This document shows positions 51,521-60,400 of a stretch of 64,000 bases of DNA, piece after piece. Every line of letters starts with the position of its first letter. Position 1 is the first letter of the stretch. The notes under the pieces were generated by a model that worked only from the letters and a program-made list of their open reading frames with translations, did not search any database and had not been told where the DNA came from. A program made the position numbers and the translations under genes. The DNA is from UMGS1975 sp959600905 (GTDB lineage: Bacteria; Bacillota; Clostridia; Christensenellales; QAND01): assembly GCA_959600905.1 (NCBI GenBank), contig CAUGNO010000004.1:62001-126000 (forward strand), read 5' to 3'.

Positions 51521-51523
51521 AAT

Positions 51524-51551
51524 AAAAAGGATGGCAGAGTCATCCTTTTTT
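51524..51551 (+). terminator. Terminator after ftsY
   Basis: AAAAAGGATG/CATCCTTTTT stem with a 7-nt loop and T tract, separating ftsY from ylxM-ffh. Confidence 0.92.
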
Positions 51552-51586
51552 GATAAAAAAAGCTGAAATTGTGCGTCTGTATAACT

Positions 51587-51606
51587 GTAAAGGGATTTCC
51601 CTTGAC
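51587..51606. promoter_or_regulatory. Palindromic operator 1 upstream of ylxM-ffh
   Basis: GTAAAGGGATTTCCCTTGAC, a 20-bp near-palindrome (arms of 9 bp, one mismatch). It covers the -35 box of the ylxM promoter. It is an inverted copy of operator 2 (19 of 20 bases). Confidence 0.7.
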
Positions 51607-51630
51607 AGGAGAAGGCCAATTAGATATAAT
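51602..51630 (+). promoter_or_regulatory. Consensus promoter of ylxM-ffh
   Basis: TTGACA, exactly 17 bp, TATAAT: a perfect match to the vegetative consensus. The predicted start is near 51637. Confidence 0.88.
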
Positions 51631-51640
51631 AAGCCAGGTT

Positions 51641-51660
51641 GTAAAGGGAAATCCCTTTAC
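51641..51660. promoter_or_regulatory. Palindromic operator 2 in the ylxM leader
   Basis: GTAAAGGGAAATCCCTTTAC: perfect 9-bp arms around AA. It lies at about +4 to +23 of the transcript, 54 bp centre-to-centre from operator 1, and could also fold as an RNA hairpin 5' of the ribosome site. Confidence 0.7.
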
Positions 51661-51673
51661 AGAAAGAGGAACC

Positions 51674-52006
51674 ATGGAAAAAAAGGCTTGGATGACACTG
51701 CTGTTGGATTTTTATGGCCCGCTGCTGACTGAGCGCCAGAGAAGAGCGATTGAGCTTTCCTGTGGAGAAGATTATTCTCTGGCAGAGATTGCAGAAAGCC
51801 AGGGAATCAGCCGGCAGGGTGTGCGCGATACGCTGATGCGGGCGGAAAAAACCTTGCAGGATCTGGAAGATAAGTTGCATTTGGCGTCTCGGACGCTGCT
51901 GCTGCGTGATGGCCTAGAAGCGGTTTGTGAGCAGCTGCAAAGAAAAGGTCTAGAAGAACAATCGCAGCAGATACAAACACTATGGCGCGCTTGGGAAGGT
52001 GAATGA
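51674..52006 (+). CDS. ylxM: YlxM (UPF0122) helix-turn-helix protein
   Basis: 110 residues. The family resembles sigma-factor region 4; the helix-turn-helix is YSLAEIAESQGISRQGVRDTLMRAEKTLQ, preceded by LLLDFYGPLLTERQRRAIEL. It has a stable place beside ffh; a link to the SRP was reported in streptococci. ATG 51674 follows AAAGAGGAACC. It ends in TGA sharing a base with the ffh ATG. It is a candidate for binding the twin palindromes upstream. Confidence 0.93.
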   Translation: MEKKAWMTLLLDFYGPLLTERQRRAIELSCGEDYSLAEIAESQGISRQGVRDTLMRAEKTLQDLEDKLHLASRTLLLRDGLEAVCEQLQRKGLEEQSQQIQTLWRAWEGE

Positions 52007-53340
52007 TGGCATTTGAATCGTTGGGCGATAAGCTCAAAGGCGTTTTCAACAAGCTGACGGGCCGAGGCACCCTTTCGGAAAAGGATATTAAGGAGGCCAT
52101 GCGCCAGGTGCGGCTGGCTCTGTTGGAGGCGGACGTAAACTATAAGGTTACAAAGGAATTTGTGGCAAAGGTCAGCGAAAAGGCGATGGGCGCTGAGGTC
52201 ATGAAAAGCCTGACGCCGGGCCAGCAGGTCATCAAAATCGTGCAGCAAGAGCTGACGGAGCTGATGGGCGGCCAGCATGCCAAGCTGAAGGTAGCGAGCA
52301 AGCTGCCCACAGTGATCGTGCTTTGCGGCCTGCAGGGCGCTGGCAAAACGACCTTTGCGGCCAAGCTGGGCGCATATTTGAAAAAGCAGGGCAAAAATCC
52401 CATGCTGGCGGCATGTGATACTGTGCGGCCGGCTGCGGTGGATCAATTAAAAACCCTGGGCGAGCAAACGGGGATTCCAGTACACTGCGGTGGCATGGAC
52501 CCTGTGAAAATTGTAAAGCAGGCGAAAAAAGCGGCGGAAGACGGCATGTATGATACGCTGATCGTCGATACGGCCGGCCGTCTGCATATCGATGAAGAGA
52601 TGATGCAGCAGATCCAGGGCGTTTGCGGCGCTGTGACACCTACGGAGGTTCTGCTGGTGGTAGACGCTATGACCGGGCAGGATGCGGTGAACATTGCCAA
52701 GGCATTTGATGAGACAGTACCGTTGACAGGCATCGTGCTGACAAAGCTGGATGGCGACGCCAGAGGTGGGGCGGCGCTTTCCATGAGGGCGATTACAGGT
52801 AAGCCCATTAAGTTTGCAGGAACCGGGGAAAAGATCGAAAACATCGAGCCGTTTCATCCGGAACGCATGGCGTCGCGTATTTTGGGCATGGGCGATGTGC
52901 TGACGCTGATTGAAAAAGCACAGGAAACCTTTGACCTGGAAGAAGCGGCCAAGATGGAGCAAAAGCTGCGCCGCGCAGAGTTTACCTTACAGGACTTTTT
53001 GGATCAGATGCAGCAAGTGCAGAAGATGGGCAGCCCCGACGAATTGGCAGCGATGCTGCCGGGGGTCAGCACTAAGGATATGGGCGACCCAGAGGAGACC
53101 CAAAAACACCTGAAACGCACGGAAGCAATTATATACAGCATGACGCCGCAGGAACGGCGCAGGCCGGAAATATTAAACGCGTCCCGCCGAAAGCGCATCG
53201 CCACCGGCAGCGGCGTAAGGGTAAGCGATGTGAACCGGATGCTCAATGAATTTGAGAGCATACGAAAGCTCATCAAACAGTTTACCGGCAATAAACGGAT
53301 GAAAAAGCGTGGGTTTAAGGGAATGAAGCTTCCATTTTAA
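52006..53340 (+). CDS. ffh: Signal recognition particle protein Ffh
   Basis: 444 residues. N domain, then GTPase G1 VLCGLQGAGKTTFAAKLG, G3 DTAGRLHIDEEMMQQI, G4 TKLDGDARGGAALSM, and a C-terminal M domain rich in Met (EMLPGVSTKDMG... GFKGMKLPF) that binds the signal sequence and SRP RNA. The start ATG 52006 gives the family N-terminus AFESLGDKLKGVF. Overlaps the ylxM stop by one base. Confidence 0.97.
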   Translation: MAFESLGDKLKGVFNKLTGRGTLSEKDIKEAMRQVRLALLEADVNYKVTKEFVAKVSEKAMGAEVMKSLTPGQQVIKIVQQELTELMGGQHAKLKVASKLPTVIVLCGLQGAGKTTFAAKLGAYLKKQGKNPMLAACDTVRPAAVDQLKTLGEQTGIPVHCGGMDPVKIVKQAKKAAEDGMYDTLIVDTAGRLHIDEEMMQQIQGVCGAVTPTEVLLVVDAMTGQDAVNIAKAFDETVPLTGIVLTKLDGDARGGAALSMRAITGKPIKFAGTGEKIENIEPFHPERMASRILGMGDVLTLIEKAQETFDLEEAAKMEQKLRRAEFTLQDFLDQMQQVQKMGSPDELAAMLPGVSTKDMGDPEETQKHLKRTEAIIYSMTPQERRRPEILNASRRKRIATGSGVRVSDVNRMLNEFESIRKLIKQFTGNKRMKKRGFKGMKLPF

Positions 53341-53396
53341 CCACAGGCTTTTCACAATATTATTTAACACCCCAAAACCAAGGAGGAAACAAACAG

Positions 53397-53642
53397 ATGG
53401 CAGTAAAAATCAGACTGAAAAGAATGGGCGCGAAAAAGGCACCTTTTTACAGGATCGTCGTTTCGGATTCCCGTTCTCCGCGTGACGGCCGTTTCATCGA
53501 AGAGATCGGCACCTACAATCCGCTGAAGGATCCCGGAGAAATCGTTGTGGACAAGGAACGCGCCGCTTACTGGATTGGATGCGGAGCGCAGCCGTCCGAC
53601 ACAGTGCGTGCGCTTTTGAAAAAAAGCGAAGTAATCAAGTAA
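53397..53642 (+). CDS. rpsP: Ribosomal protein bS16
   Basis: 81 residues. MAVKIRLKRMGAKKAPFYRIVVSDSRSPRDGRFIEEIGTYNPL is the S16 signature; the rest follows the family. ATG 53397 follows AGGAGGAAAC. First of the rpsP-khpA-rimM-trmD group. Confidence 0.98.
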   Translation: MAVKIRLKRMGAKKAPFYRIVVSDSRSPRDGRFIEEIGTYNPLKDPGEIVVDKERAAYWIGCGAQPSDTVRALLKKSEVIK

Positions 53643-53652
53643 GAGGCCAAGC

Positions 53653-53892
53653 ATGGAAAATCTTGTGCAGTATTTGGCAGAACAGTTGGTGGATCATCCG
53701 GAGGACGTTAAGACCAACCGTGTAGAGGCCGGAAACGGAGACGTGACCATTGAGCTGCGCGTTCACGCGGAGGATATGGGCAAGGTCATCGGTAAACAGG
53801 GGAGGATTGCAAAATCCATCCGTACGCTGGTCAAAGCTGCGGCTGCCAAAGAAAACAAACAGATCCATTATTCTGTGGATATTTTGGAATGA
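53653..53892 (+). CDS. khpA: KH-domain RNA-binding protein KhpA
   Basis: 79 residues, one type II KH domain with the motif GKVIGKQGRIAKSIRTLVKAAA (the GxxG loop is IGKQGR). It binds RNA with KhpB in Gram-positive cell-division and RNA control. ATG 53653 is 10 bp after rpsP; the stop overlaps rimM (ATGA). Confidence 0.94.
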   Translation: MENLVQYLAEQLVDHPEDVKTNRVEAGNGDVTIELRVHAEDMGKVIGKQGRIAKSIRTLVKAAAAKENKQIHYSVDILE

Positions 53893-54413
53893 AACGAACG
53901 CTGCTGAGAGTTGGATATATCTTAAAACCGCAGGGTATAAGAGGCGAATTAAAAATACAGCCGTTGACAGATGATGTAAGGCGTTTTGAAGGGCTAAAAG
54001 AGGTTTACCTGGAAACGGCAAACGGCTGTGAGCCAAGAAAGCTGACCGTAAACCGCATAGAGGAGCAGGCAGTCTATGCATATCTGGAAGGCTGCCATAC
54101 GCGCGAAGCGGCAGAGATGCTGCGCGACGCCTATTTATGCGTAGACAGGGCACATGCGGCCAAGCTGCCGGAAGGAAGCTGGTTTGTCTGTGACTTAGAA
54201 GGAATGGACGTCTTTGTGGATGATGTGCCTGTAGGGCGCTTGACAGAGGTAATTTCTACAGGAGGCGTGGATGTATACCAGGTGGAGCGGCCGGAAGGAA
54301 CAAGATTTTACTTTCCAGCGCTAAAACGTGTGCTGCGGCATGTGGATGTAGAGAAAAATAGAATGGATCTGGACGGCCGGGCCTTATCCGAGGTGGCTGT
54401 GGATGAAGATTGA
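53889..54413 (+). CDS. rimM: 16S rRNA processing protein RimM
   Basis: 174 residues. N-terminal RimM domain LLRVGYILKPQGIRGELKIQPLTDDVRRF, then the PRC barrel WFVCDLEGMDVFVDDVPVGRLTEVISTGGVDVYQVERPEG and the end FPALKRVLRHVDVEKNRMDLD. Assists 30S assembly. Coupled to khpA and overlapping trmD by 11 bp. Confidence 0.95.
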   Translation: MKRTLLRVGYILKPQGIRGELKIQPLTDDVRRFEGLKEVYLETANGCEPRKLTVNRIEEQAVYAYLEGCHTREAAEMLRDAYLCVDRAHAAKLPEGSWFVCDLEGMDVFVDDVPVGRLTEVISTGGVDVYQVERPEGTRFYFPALKRVLRHVDVEKNRMDLDGRALSEVAVDED

Positions 54414-55128
54414 TATTCTAACTCTATTTCCGCAGATGTTTGACGGCGTACTTTGCCAGAGCATACTGAAACGAGCTGTGGAAAATGGCTGTTTGGAGTT
54501 TTCATTCTACGATATACGGGACTATGCCAAAAACAAACATCGACAGGTAGATGATGCACCCTTTGGCGGTGGACAGGGCATGCTGCTGATGCCTCAGCCG
54601 GCCTTTGACTGCCTGGAAGATGTGCTGGTACAGGCAAAGGAGCATAGGCGTGTGTTGTATATGTCTCCGCAGGGACAACCGTTGACAGCGCAGACGGCTA
54701 AGCGCCTGAGCGATTATGAAGAGCTTATTGTGCTGTGCGGGCACTATGAAGGCATAGACCAGCGCGTTTTGGATACCTTTGTAGACGAAGAGATTTCGCT
54801 CGGAGATTTTATCCTGACTGGGGGAGAGATCGCGGCGATGGCTGTTGTAGACGCTGTGGCGCGATTTGTGCCGGGCGTGCTGGGCAGCGCAGCCAGCGCG
54901 CATGAGGACAGCTTTTCCGATGGCTTGTTGGAATATCCGCAGTATACCAGGCCCAGCGAATTTCGCGGTATGCGCGTGCCGGAGATCTTGTTGAGTGGCG
55001 ACCATCAGAAAATCGCACAATGGCGCAGGGAGCAATCCTTGCGGGTAACCAAGCAAAAGCGGCCGGATCTATTGGAAACAGCGCCGTTGACTGAAAAGGA
55101 AAGAAACACATTTTGTACCAAGCAATGA
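54403..55128 (+). CDS. trmD: tRNA (guanine-37-N1)-methyltransferase
   Basis: 241 residues of the SPOUT family. KIDILTLFPQMFDGVLCQSIL starts it; motifs are VDDAPFGGGQGMLLMPQPAFDCLED, LCGHYEGIDQRVLDTFVDEEISLGDFILTGGEIAAMAVVDAVARFVPGVLG (knotted SAM site) and HEDSFSDGLLEYPQYTRPSEFRGM. It methylates G37 to prevent frameshifting. ATG 54403 overlaps rimM. Confidence 0.97.
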   Translation: MKIDILTLFPQMFDGVLCQSILKRAVENGCLEFSFYDIRDYAKNKHRQVDDAPFGGGQGMLLMPQPAFDCLEDVLVQAKEHRRVLYMSPQGQPLTAQTAKRLSDYEELIVLCGHYEGIDQRVLDTFVDEEISLGDFILTGGEIAAMAVVDAVARFVPGVLGSAASAHEDSFSDGLLEYPQYTRPSEFRGMRVPEILLSGDHQKIAQWRREQSLRVTKQKRPDLLETAPLTEKERNTFCTKQ

Positions 55129-55129
55129 C

Positions 55130-55159
55130 TTGCCGAAGACCGGGCAGATATGCTATAAT
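55130..55159 (+). promoter_or_regulatory. Promoter of rplS
   Basis: TTGCCG, an 18-bp spacer and TATAAT with a TGn extended -10, right after the trmD stop and 50 bp before rplS. Confidence 0.72.
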
Positions 55160-55209
55160 CGCGTAGATTGTGGCCCGGAAGTTTGGACACAATAGGAGGA
55201 ACGACAAAG

Positions 55210-55551
55210 ATGAACGAAATCATCAGAAATATTGAGAAAGAACAATTCCGCACGGATATGCCGGATATTGCCATTGGCGATACCGTTCGTGTGTATGTAA
55301 AGGTTGTAGAAGGCAACCGCGAACGCTTGCAGGCGTTTGAAGGGGTCGTTATTTCCCGTAAGCATGGTGGATTGCGCGAAACCTTTACCGTGCGCCGTGT
55401 AAGCTATGGCATTGGGGTGGAGCGTACTTTCCCGATGCACAGCCGCCGCGTAGACCGCGTAGAAGTGATTCGACATGGACGTGTACGCCGCGCAAAACTG
55501 TATTATTTGCGTGATCGCGTAGGGAAAGCGGCAAAGCTGAGAGAGAGATAA
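55210..55551 (+). CDS. rplS: Ribosomal protein bL19
   Basis: 113 residues. MNEIIRNIEKEQFRTDMPDIAIGDTVRVYVKVVEGNRERLQAFEGVVISRKHGG is the L19 start, with ETFTVRRVSYGIGVERTFPMHS following and a C-terminus VRRAKLYYLRDRVGKAAKLRER. ATG 55210 follows AGGAGGAACG; a longer frame to 55168 has no homology. Ends at a terminator. Confidence 0.98.
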   Translation: MNEIIRNIEKEQFRTDMPDIAIGDTVRVYVKVVEGNRERLQAFEGVVISRKHGGLRETFTVRRVSYGIGVERTFPMHSRRVDRVEVIRHGRVRRAKLYYLRDRVGKAAKLRER

Positions 55552-55576
55552 AAAAAGGCGCTTGCGCCTTTTTTTC
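55550..55576 (+). terminator. Terminator after rplS
   Basis: GGCGC/GCGCC stem with a 2-nt loop extended by A and T tracts. Confidence 0.88.
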
Positions 55577-55591
55577 TTTTAAGGAGGAAGC

Positions 55592-56440
55592 ATGCAGATC
55601 AACTGGTATCCCGGCCATATGGCAAAGGCCAAAAGGGAAATGGAACGTATGATAAAGCTGTCGGATGTGGCGGTAGAGATCGTGGACGCCCGAGCGCCGC
55701 TATCTACCCGTAACCCGGATCTCGATAAGATGCTGGGGACAAAGCCGCGCGTAATCATCCTAAACAAGGAAGATTTGGCAGACAATAACCTGACACGCGC
55801 TTGGCAGCAATATTTTTCTGATAGGGGCTGGAACGCCGTCTCTTTTTGTGCCAAAAAACAGGGAGGACGGGAAAAACTGCTCCATGCTATCCAGCGGGCG
55901 GCGCAGCCCTTGATCGATAGATGGGCGCAGAAAGGCGCAAACAAGATTGTAAGAGTGATGATCAGCGGCATCCCAAACGTGGGAAAAAGCAGCATCATCA
56001 ACTGCTTATCCGGCGGCCAGCGGGCCAAGACGGGCGCAACTCCGGGCGTGACAAGGGGCAAGCAGTGGGTGCGCCTATCGCCGACGTTGGAATTGCTGGA
56101 TACGCCCGGTATTCTATGGCCTAAATTGGAAGATGAGCAAGGTGCGAAGCGGTTGGCGTTTTTGAACGCCATACGAGACGAGGTATTAGAGCAGGAGGAG
56201 ATTGCCGTAGGGCTGGTTGAGAACCTACAAACCGCAGCGCCAAAAGCGATCCAGGCCCGCTATGGGGTGGAAACGGAAGAAAAGCAGCCCTATGAGATAT
56301 TAGAGGGCATCGGCCGGCGCAGGGGCTTTATTGTCAAGGGCGGCTTGGTGGATACGGAAAAGGCCGCGGTGGTGCTGATGGATGAATTTAGGGATGGAAA
56401 GCTGGGACGCATTACACTGGAAAGGCCGGGACAAGCATGA
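55592..56440 (+). CDS. rbgA: Ribosome biogenesis GTPase RbgA (YlqF)
   Basis: 282 residues, a circularly permuted GTPase for 50S assembly. INWYPGHMAKAKREME, VEIVDARAPLSTRNPDLD, the G4 motif ILNKEDLAD first, then G1 SGIPNVGKSSIINCL and G3 DTPGILWPK; the C-terminal domain completes the family. ATG 55592 follows AAGGAGGAAG. Overlaps rnhB (ATGA). Conserved neighbour of rplS and rnhB. Confidence 0.96.
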   Translation: MQINWYPGHMAKAKREMERMIKLSDVAVEIVDARAPLSTRNPDLDKMLGTKPRVIILNKEDLADNNLTRAWQQYFSDRGWNAVSFCAKKQGGREKLLHAIQRAAQPLIDRWAQKGANKIVRVMISGIPNVGKSSIINCLSGGQRAKTGATPGVTRGKQWVRLSPTLELLDTPGILWPKLEDEQGAKRLAFLNAIRDEVLEQEEIAVGLVENLQTAAPKAIQARYGVETEEKQPYEILEGIGRRRGFIVKGGLVDTEKAAVVLMDEFRDGKLGRITLERPGQA

Positions 56441-57063
56441 CTGAAAAGGAAAAGCAAAGGTTGGAGGGCCTTTGGCGCTTTGATATAGAAAAGGGACAAG
56501 GCCGCCCGGTATACGGCATGGACGAGGTAGGGCGCGGCCCTTTAGCGGGCCCTGTGGTGGCGGCCTGCGTATGGATGCCGGAAACGTGGATTGAAGGCGT
56601 GAAGGATAGTAAAAAGATCGCGGAAAAGAAAAGAGAACGGATTGCTGAGGAAATCAAGGAAAAAGCATTGGCATATGGGATTGGCTCGGCGGACGTGGCA
56701 GAGATTGAACGCTTGAACATCCTAAACGCAACCAAGCTGGCCATGCAACGGGCGTATGAGCAAATGCCGAAGCAGGATAGCTATGTGCTGATCGATGCCA
56801 TTGACCCGGCTTTTTTGCCAGCAAAGGGAGAAGGGGTAGTCAAGGGAGATGTCCAAAGCTATGCCATTGCCGCCGCTTCGATTTTGGCAAAGGTAACGCG
56901 AGATGCACTGATGAAGGCTTACGAATTGGATTATCCTGGATATGGATGGGCGCAAAATAAAGGATACGGCACCAAGCAGCATATAGAGGCGATTTGCCGG
57001 CAGGGCATTACGCCGCAGCACCGCCCCAGCTTTTTAAGAGGGATATTGCATGATACACAATAA
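56437..57063 (+). CDS. rnhB: Ribonuclease HII
   Basis: 208 residues. Active site opens with YGMDEVGRGPLAGPVVAACVWM, followed by GVKDSKKIAEKKRE, VLIDAIDP and KGDVQSYAIAAASILAKVTRD. Removes RNA from DNA hybrids. ATG 56437 is coupled to rbgA; its 3' end overlaps yraN by 14 bp. Confidence 0.96.
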   Translation: MTEKEKQRLEGLWRFDIEKGQGRPVYGMDEVGRGPLAGPVVAACVWMPETWIEGVKDSKKIAEKKRERIAEEIKEKALAYGIGSADVAEIERLNILNATKLAMQRAYEQMPKQDSYVLIDAIDPAFLPAKGEGVVKGDVQSYAIAAASILAKVTRDALMKAYELDYPGYGWAQNKGYGTKQHIEAICRQGITPQHRPSFLRGILHDTQ

Positions 57064-57412
57064 TCAGGAGAAGGGCCGGCTGGGAGAAAATCTGGCGGCG
57101 CAATACTTGCAGGCCCATGGGTATGAAATATTGGCGAATAGATATCGCACGCGTTACGGAGAGGCGGATCTTGTGGCGCGCATACAGGATACGCTGGTGT
57201 TTGTGGAGGTAAAGGCCCGCACAAACACAAAGCATGGAACGCCGGCAGAGGCGGTAACAGCCAAAAAGCAGAAAAATGCTACAATGGCGGCTATGGCATA
57301 CTTACAGCAAAATGGATGTATGGACGCTCTGTGCCGGTTTGACGTGGTGGAGGTATTTCTGCCCGGTGGACAAATTTGCCATATTACAAACGCATTTGAT
57401 GCATGTATGTAG
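57050..57412 (+). CDS. yraN: YraN/UPF0102 endonuclease-like protein
   Basis: 120 residues. QEKGRLGENLAAQYLQAHGYEILANRYRTRYGEADLVARIQDTLVFVEVKARTN is the restriction-endonuclease-like core with E, D and E-x-K residues. Common next to rnhB; function not proven. ATG 57050 overlaps rnhB. Confidence 0.93.
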   Translation: MIHNNQEKGRLGENLAAQYLQAHGYEILANRYRTRYGEADLVARIQDTLVFVEVKARTNTKHGTPAEAVTAKKQKNATMAAMAYLQQNGCMDALCRFDVVEVFLPGGQICHITNAFDACM

Positions 57413-57427
57413 AATGGAAGAGTATGG

Positions 57428-57433
57428 TATAAT
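57428..57433 (+). promoter_or_regulatory. Extended -10 promoter of the large glycosyltransferase gene
   Basis: TGGTATAAT with no clear -35 box, 33 bp before the ATG. Confidence 0.5.
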
Positions 57434-57465
57434 ATTTGGGAATAGATGGAAAGGGGATGTACGAA

Positions 57466-60400
57466 ATGAAGCGATTCAAATCGATCCTCTGTTTCTGTTT
57501 GTTGGCATGCCTGGTGGTTTGTACCGGGTTTACCAACGAAGAAGGAAACTTGATTGCAAACCCGGAATTTACAAAGGATGATCAAGGAGCATACAGTGTA
57601 TGGAATACCGACGGGGCTTTTTCTGTTTCTTCCAAAGTGGATGAGGAAATGGGAGAAGTCCTTTCGATAGAAACGCAGGAGACGGAGATGGATTTTTATC
57701 AATCCGTCAACGTGATGCCGGAAACGATCTATTGCTTTACGCTGGGCATTCGTGGACAGGGACAGGCTATGATCAGCGTGCGCGGCCTAGAAACTGCCTA
57801 CTTTGAAGAGAAATTGACAGGGGAATGGAAGTATATCCAGCTGTATGGGCTCACGGCGGATGATCAATACAGCGTATTGGCACAATTTACCTTGACAAAT
57901 CCGGAAAATGTTGAGATTTCAGAAATATCCTGCCTGGAAACGAATGATGTGCCGGAGGATGCCGCCTATGTTTGGTTGTATGATAGAGAGGCCTTTGAAG
58001 AGGAACAGAGGCTTGAAGAGGAGGCTAAGCAGATCCAAGGCGGCCTGCCTGCCATTTTGATTGCCGCGCTATATGGTGGGGCAATTTACTTGGTGACAAA
58101 GCGCAAAGAAAAGCAGCCGGGAAACCTGCCTAAGCATGCTGTATGGATGGTGCTGAGCGGTGCTTTTGTGGTGCTGAGCATCTTTGCGCTGGCGGTAAGA
58201 GGACACGCTACGGATATCAATTGCTTTACTGGATGGGCCAGCCATGTGGCTGAGGTAGGGCCGTGGAACTTTTATACCTCCGGGGTATGGGCGGATTATC
58301 CGCCGGGCTATATTCTGGTGTTGTGGATCATAGGGCTGATTGGTAAAGTGCTGGGGCTGGCCAGCGGCAGTATGGCCTTTGTGTATCTGGTAAAGCTTCC
58401 GGCCATTCTAGCGGATATTGCGGCGGCCTATTTGGTGTACCGACTGGTAGAAAAACGGTTTGGAAAGCCCCGCGCCCTGATGCTCTGTGCGCTGATGGCA
58501 TTGAATCCGATGACTGTGCTGGATAGCGCCATGTGGGGGCAGATTGATTCTATTTTGACGCTGATCGCCGTCGGCGCTCTGTATTGTTATATGAAGGGAA
58601 AAAAGCCTTGGAGCGCGGCGCTGTTTGTTGCGGGTGTGCTGGTGAAGCCGCAAATGCTGGTCTTTGGCCCCTTGCTGGCGGCAGCTTTTGTGTATGATAT
58701 TGTAAAGGATCCCAAACGCGGGGCAAGGGAATTGGGAATTTCTGCGCTGGCAGGGGTAGCTGCGCTGCTCATCATTGCGCTTCCGTTCTCTTTTGGACAG
58801 GAACCGCTTTGGCTGCTGCATAAATACACGACGGCAGCCGGCTCGTATCCTTATGCGACGGTAAATGCTTTCAATCTCTACGCCCTGTTTGGTGGGAACT
58901 GGCTGAATTACAATACCGAGCTGATCTTTGGCATTACCATCAAACAGTTCGGCATTGTGATGATTGTGCTTATGTGTGCCATATCCATTGCAGTGTATCT
59001 GGCAGCCAATGACAAGAAGGCGATTTTCCCGGCCGCGGCCATTTTGCAATGGGGTATTTTTCTATGTTCTCACGCAATGCATGAGCGGTACCTATATCCC
59101 TGTATGCTGCTGTTGATGGTTGCCTACTGCCTGTATGGGGAAAAGCGGCTGCTGGCTGCCTTTGGCATGGCTACGGCGGTTACTTTCTGCAATTCGCTGG
59201 TAGTGCTTTTGAATGCCTCCAACGCATTGCTTGGCACGCCGGCGTATGTCGTCGTGGTATCGATTTTGAACATCGCGGGCTTTGCGGTATGCATTTGGGC
59301 GTGCTTTAGTGCTATATGGCCCAGGGAAGCGAAATGCAAACAAGCGGACAAGCCAAGAGATGGCAAAGCCGAAGAGGCAGGTATTTTTCGGATAAAGCCG
59401 CTGGAGGATGGGCCAAACCGCATGCATAAGAGGGATTGGTTGATTGCCCTAACGATCACGGCGGTATATGCGGTAGTGGCGCTGACAAATCTGGGATCGA
59501 CCCATGTGCCGGAGAGCGTATGGCGTACGCAGACGGCCTATGAAAGCGCCATTTTGACCCTGCCAGACGATGCACAGGTAGAGTATTTGTATTTTTATCC
59601 CGGCGTTGGCATGGGAACGCTGGAGGTGGCATTCTCAGACGATGGCATCCAGTACGAAGAAGTTGGCAGCGTTGAAGTGGAATATGGGCAGATGTATACA
59701 TGGCAGACGCTGAATGTTTCCGGCACGCCAAGGTATGTACGGCTGACCAGTGAAAATAAGGGCCTGATGCTCTGCGAAGCGGGGCTGTTTGATAAGGACT
59801 GGAACAGCATAGAGATACAGGCCATAGAAGCAGGGCGGAGTGGGCAAACCAGCAATGTGCAGGGATTGATAGACGAGCAGGATACCATCAATTTGCACCC
59901 TACCTATATGGACGAGATGTATTTTGACGAGATCTATCATGCCAGAACTGCATATGAGCACCTGCATGGAATGGCCCCGTATGAAAACACCCATCCGCCG
60001 CTGGGCAAGATCTTCATCATGCTGGGGATATCGATTTTTGGCATGAATCCATTCGGCTGGCGCATTGTGGGCACACTGTTTGGCATAGCGATGCTGCCGC
60101 TGATGTATGCGTTGGCAAAGCGGGTGACAAAGAGCAGCAAATGGGCCGGGCTGGCGACATTCCTATTTGCTGTGGATGGGATGCACTTTGTACAGACCCG
60201 CATCGCTACCATTGATGTCTACGGGGTATTTTTCATCATGGCGATGTGTCTCTGTATGCTCAAGTATTGGCAGATGAATTTCTATGCCGATGGGCTGAAA
60301 CGCACCTTCCGTCCGCTGGGCGCCTGCGGTATTTTGTTTGGGTTTGCTATTGCCAGCAAATGGATTGGATTCTATGCGGGTGCAGGCCTGGCCGTTGCCT

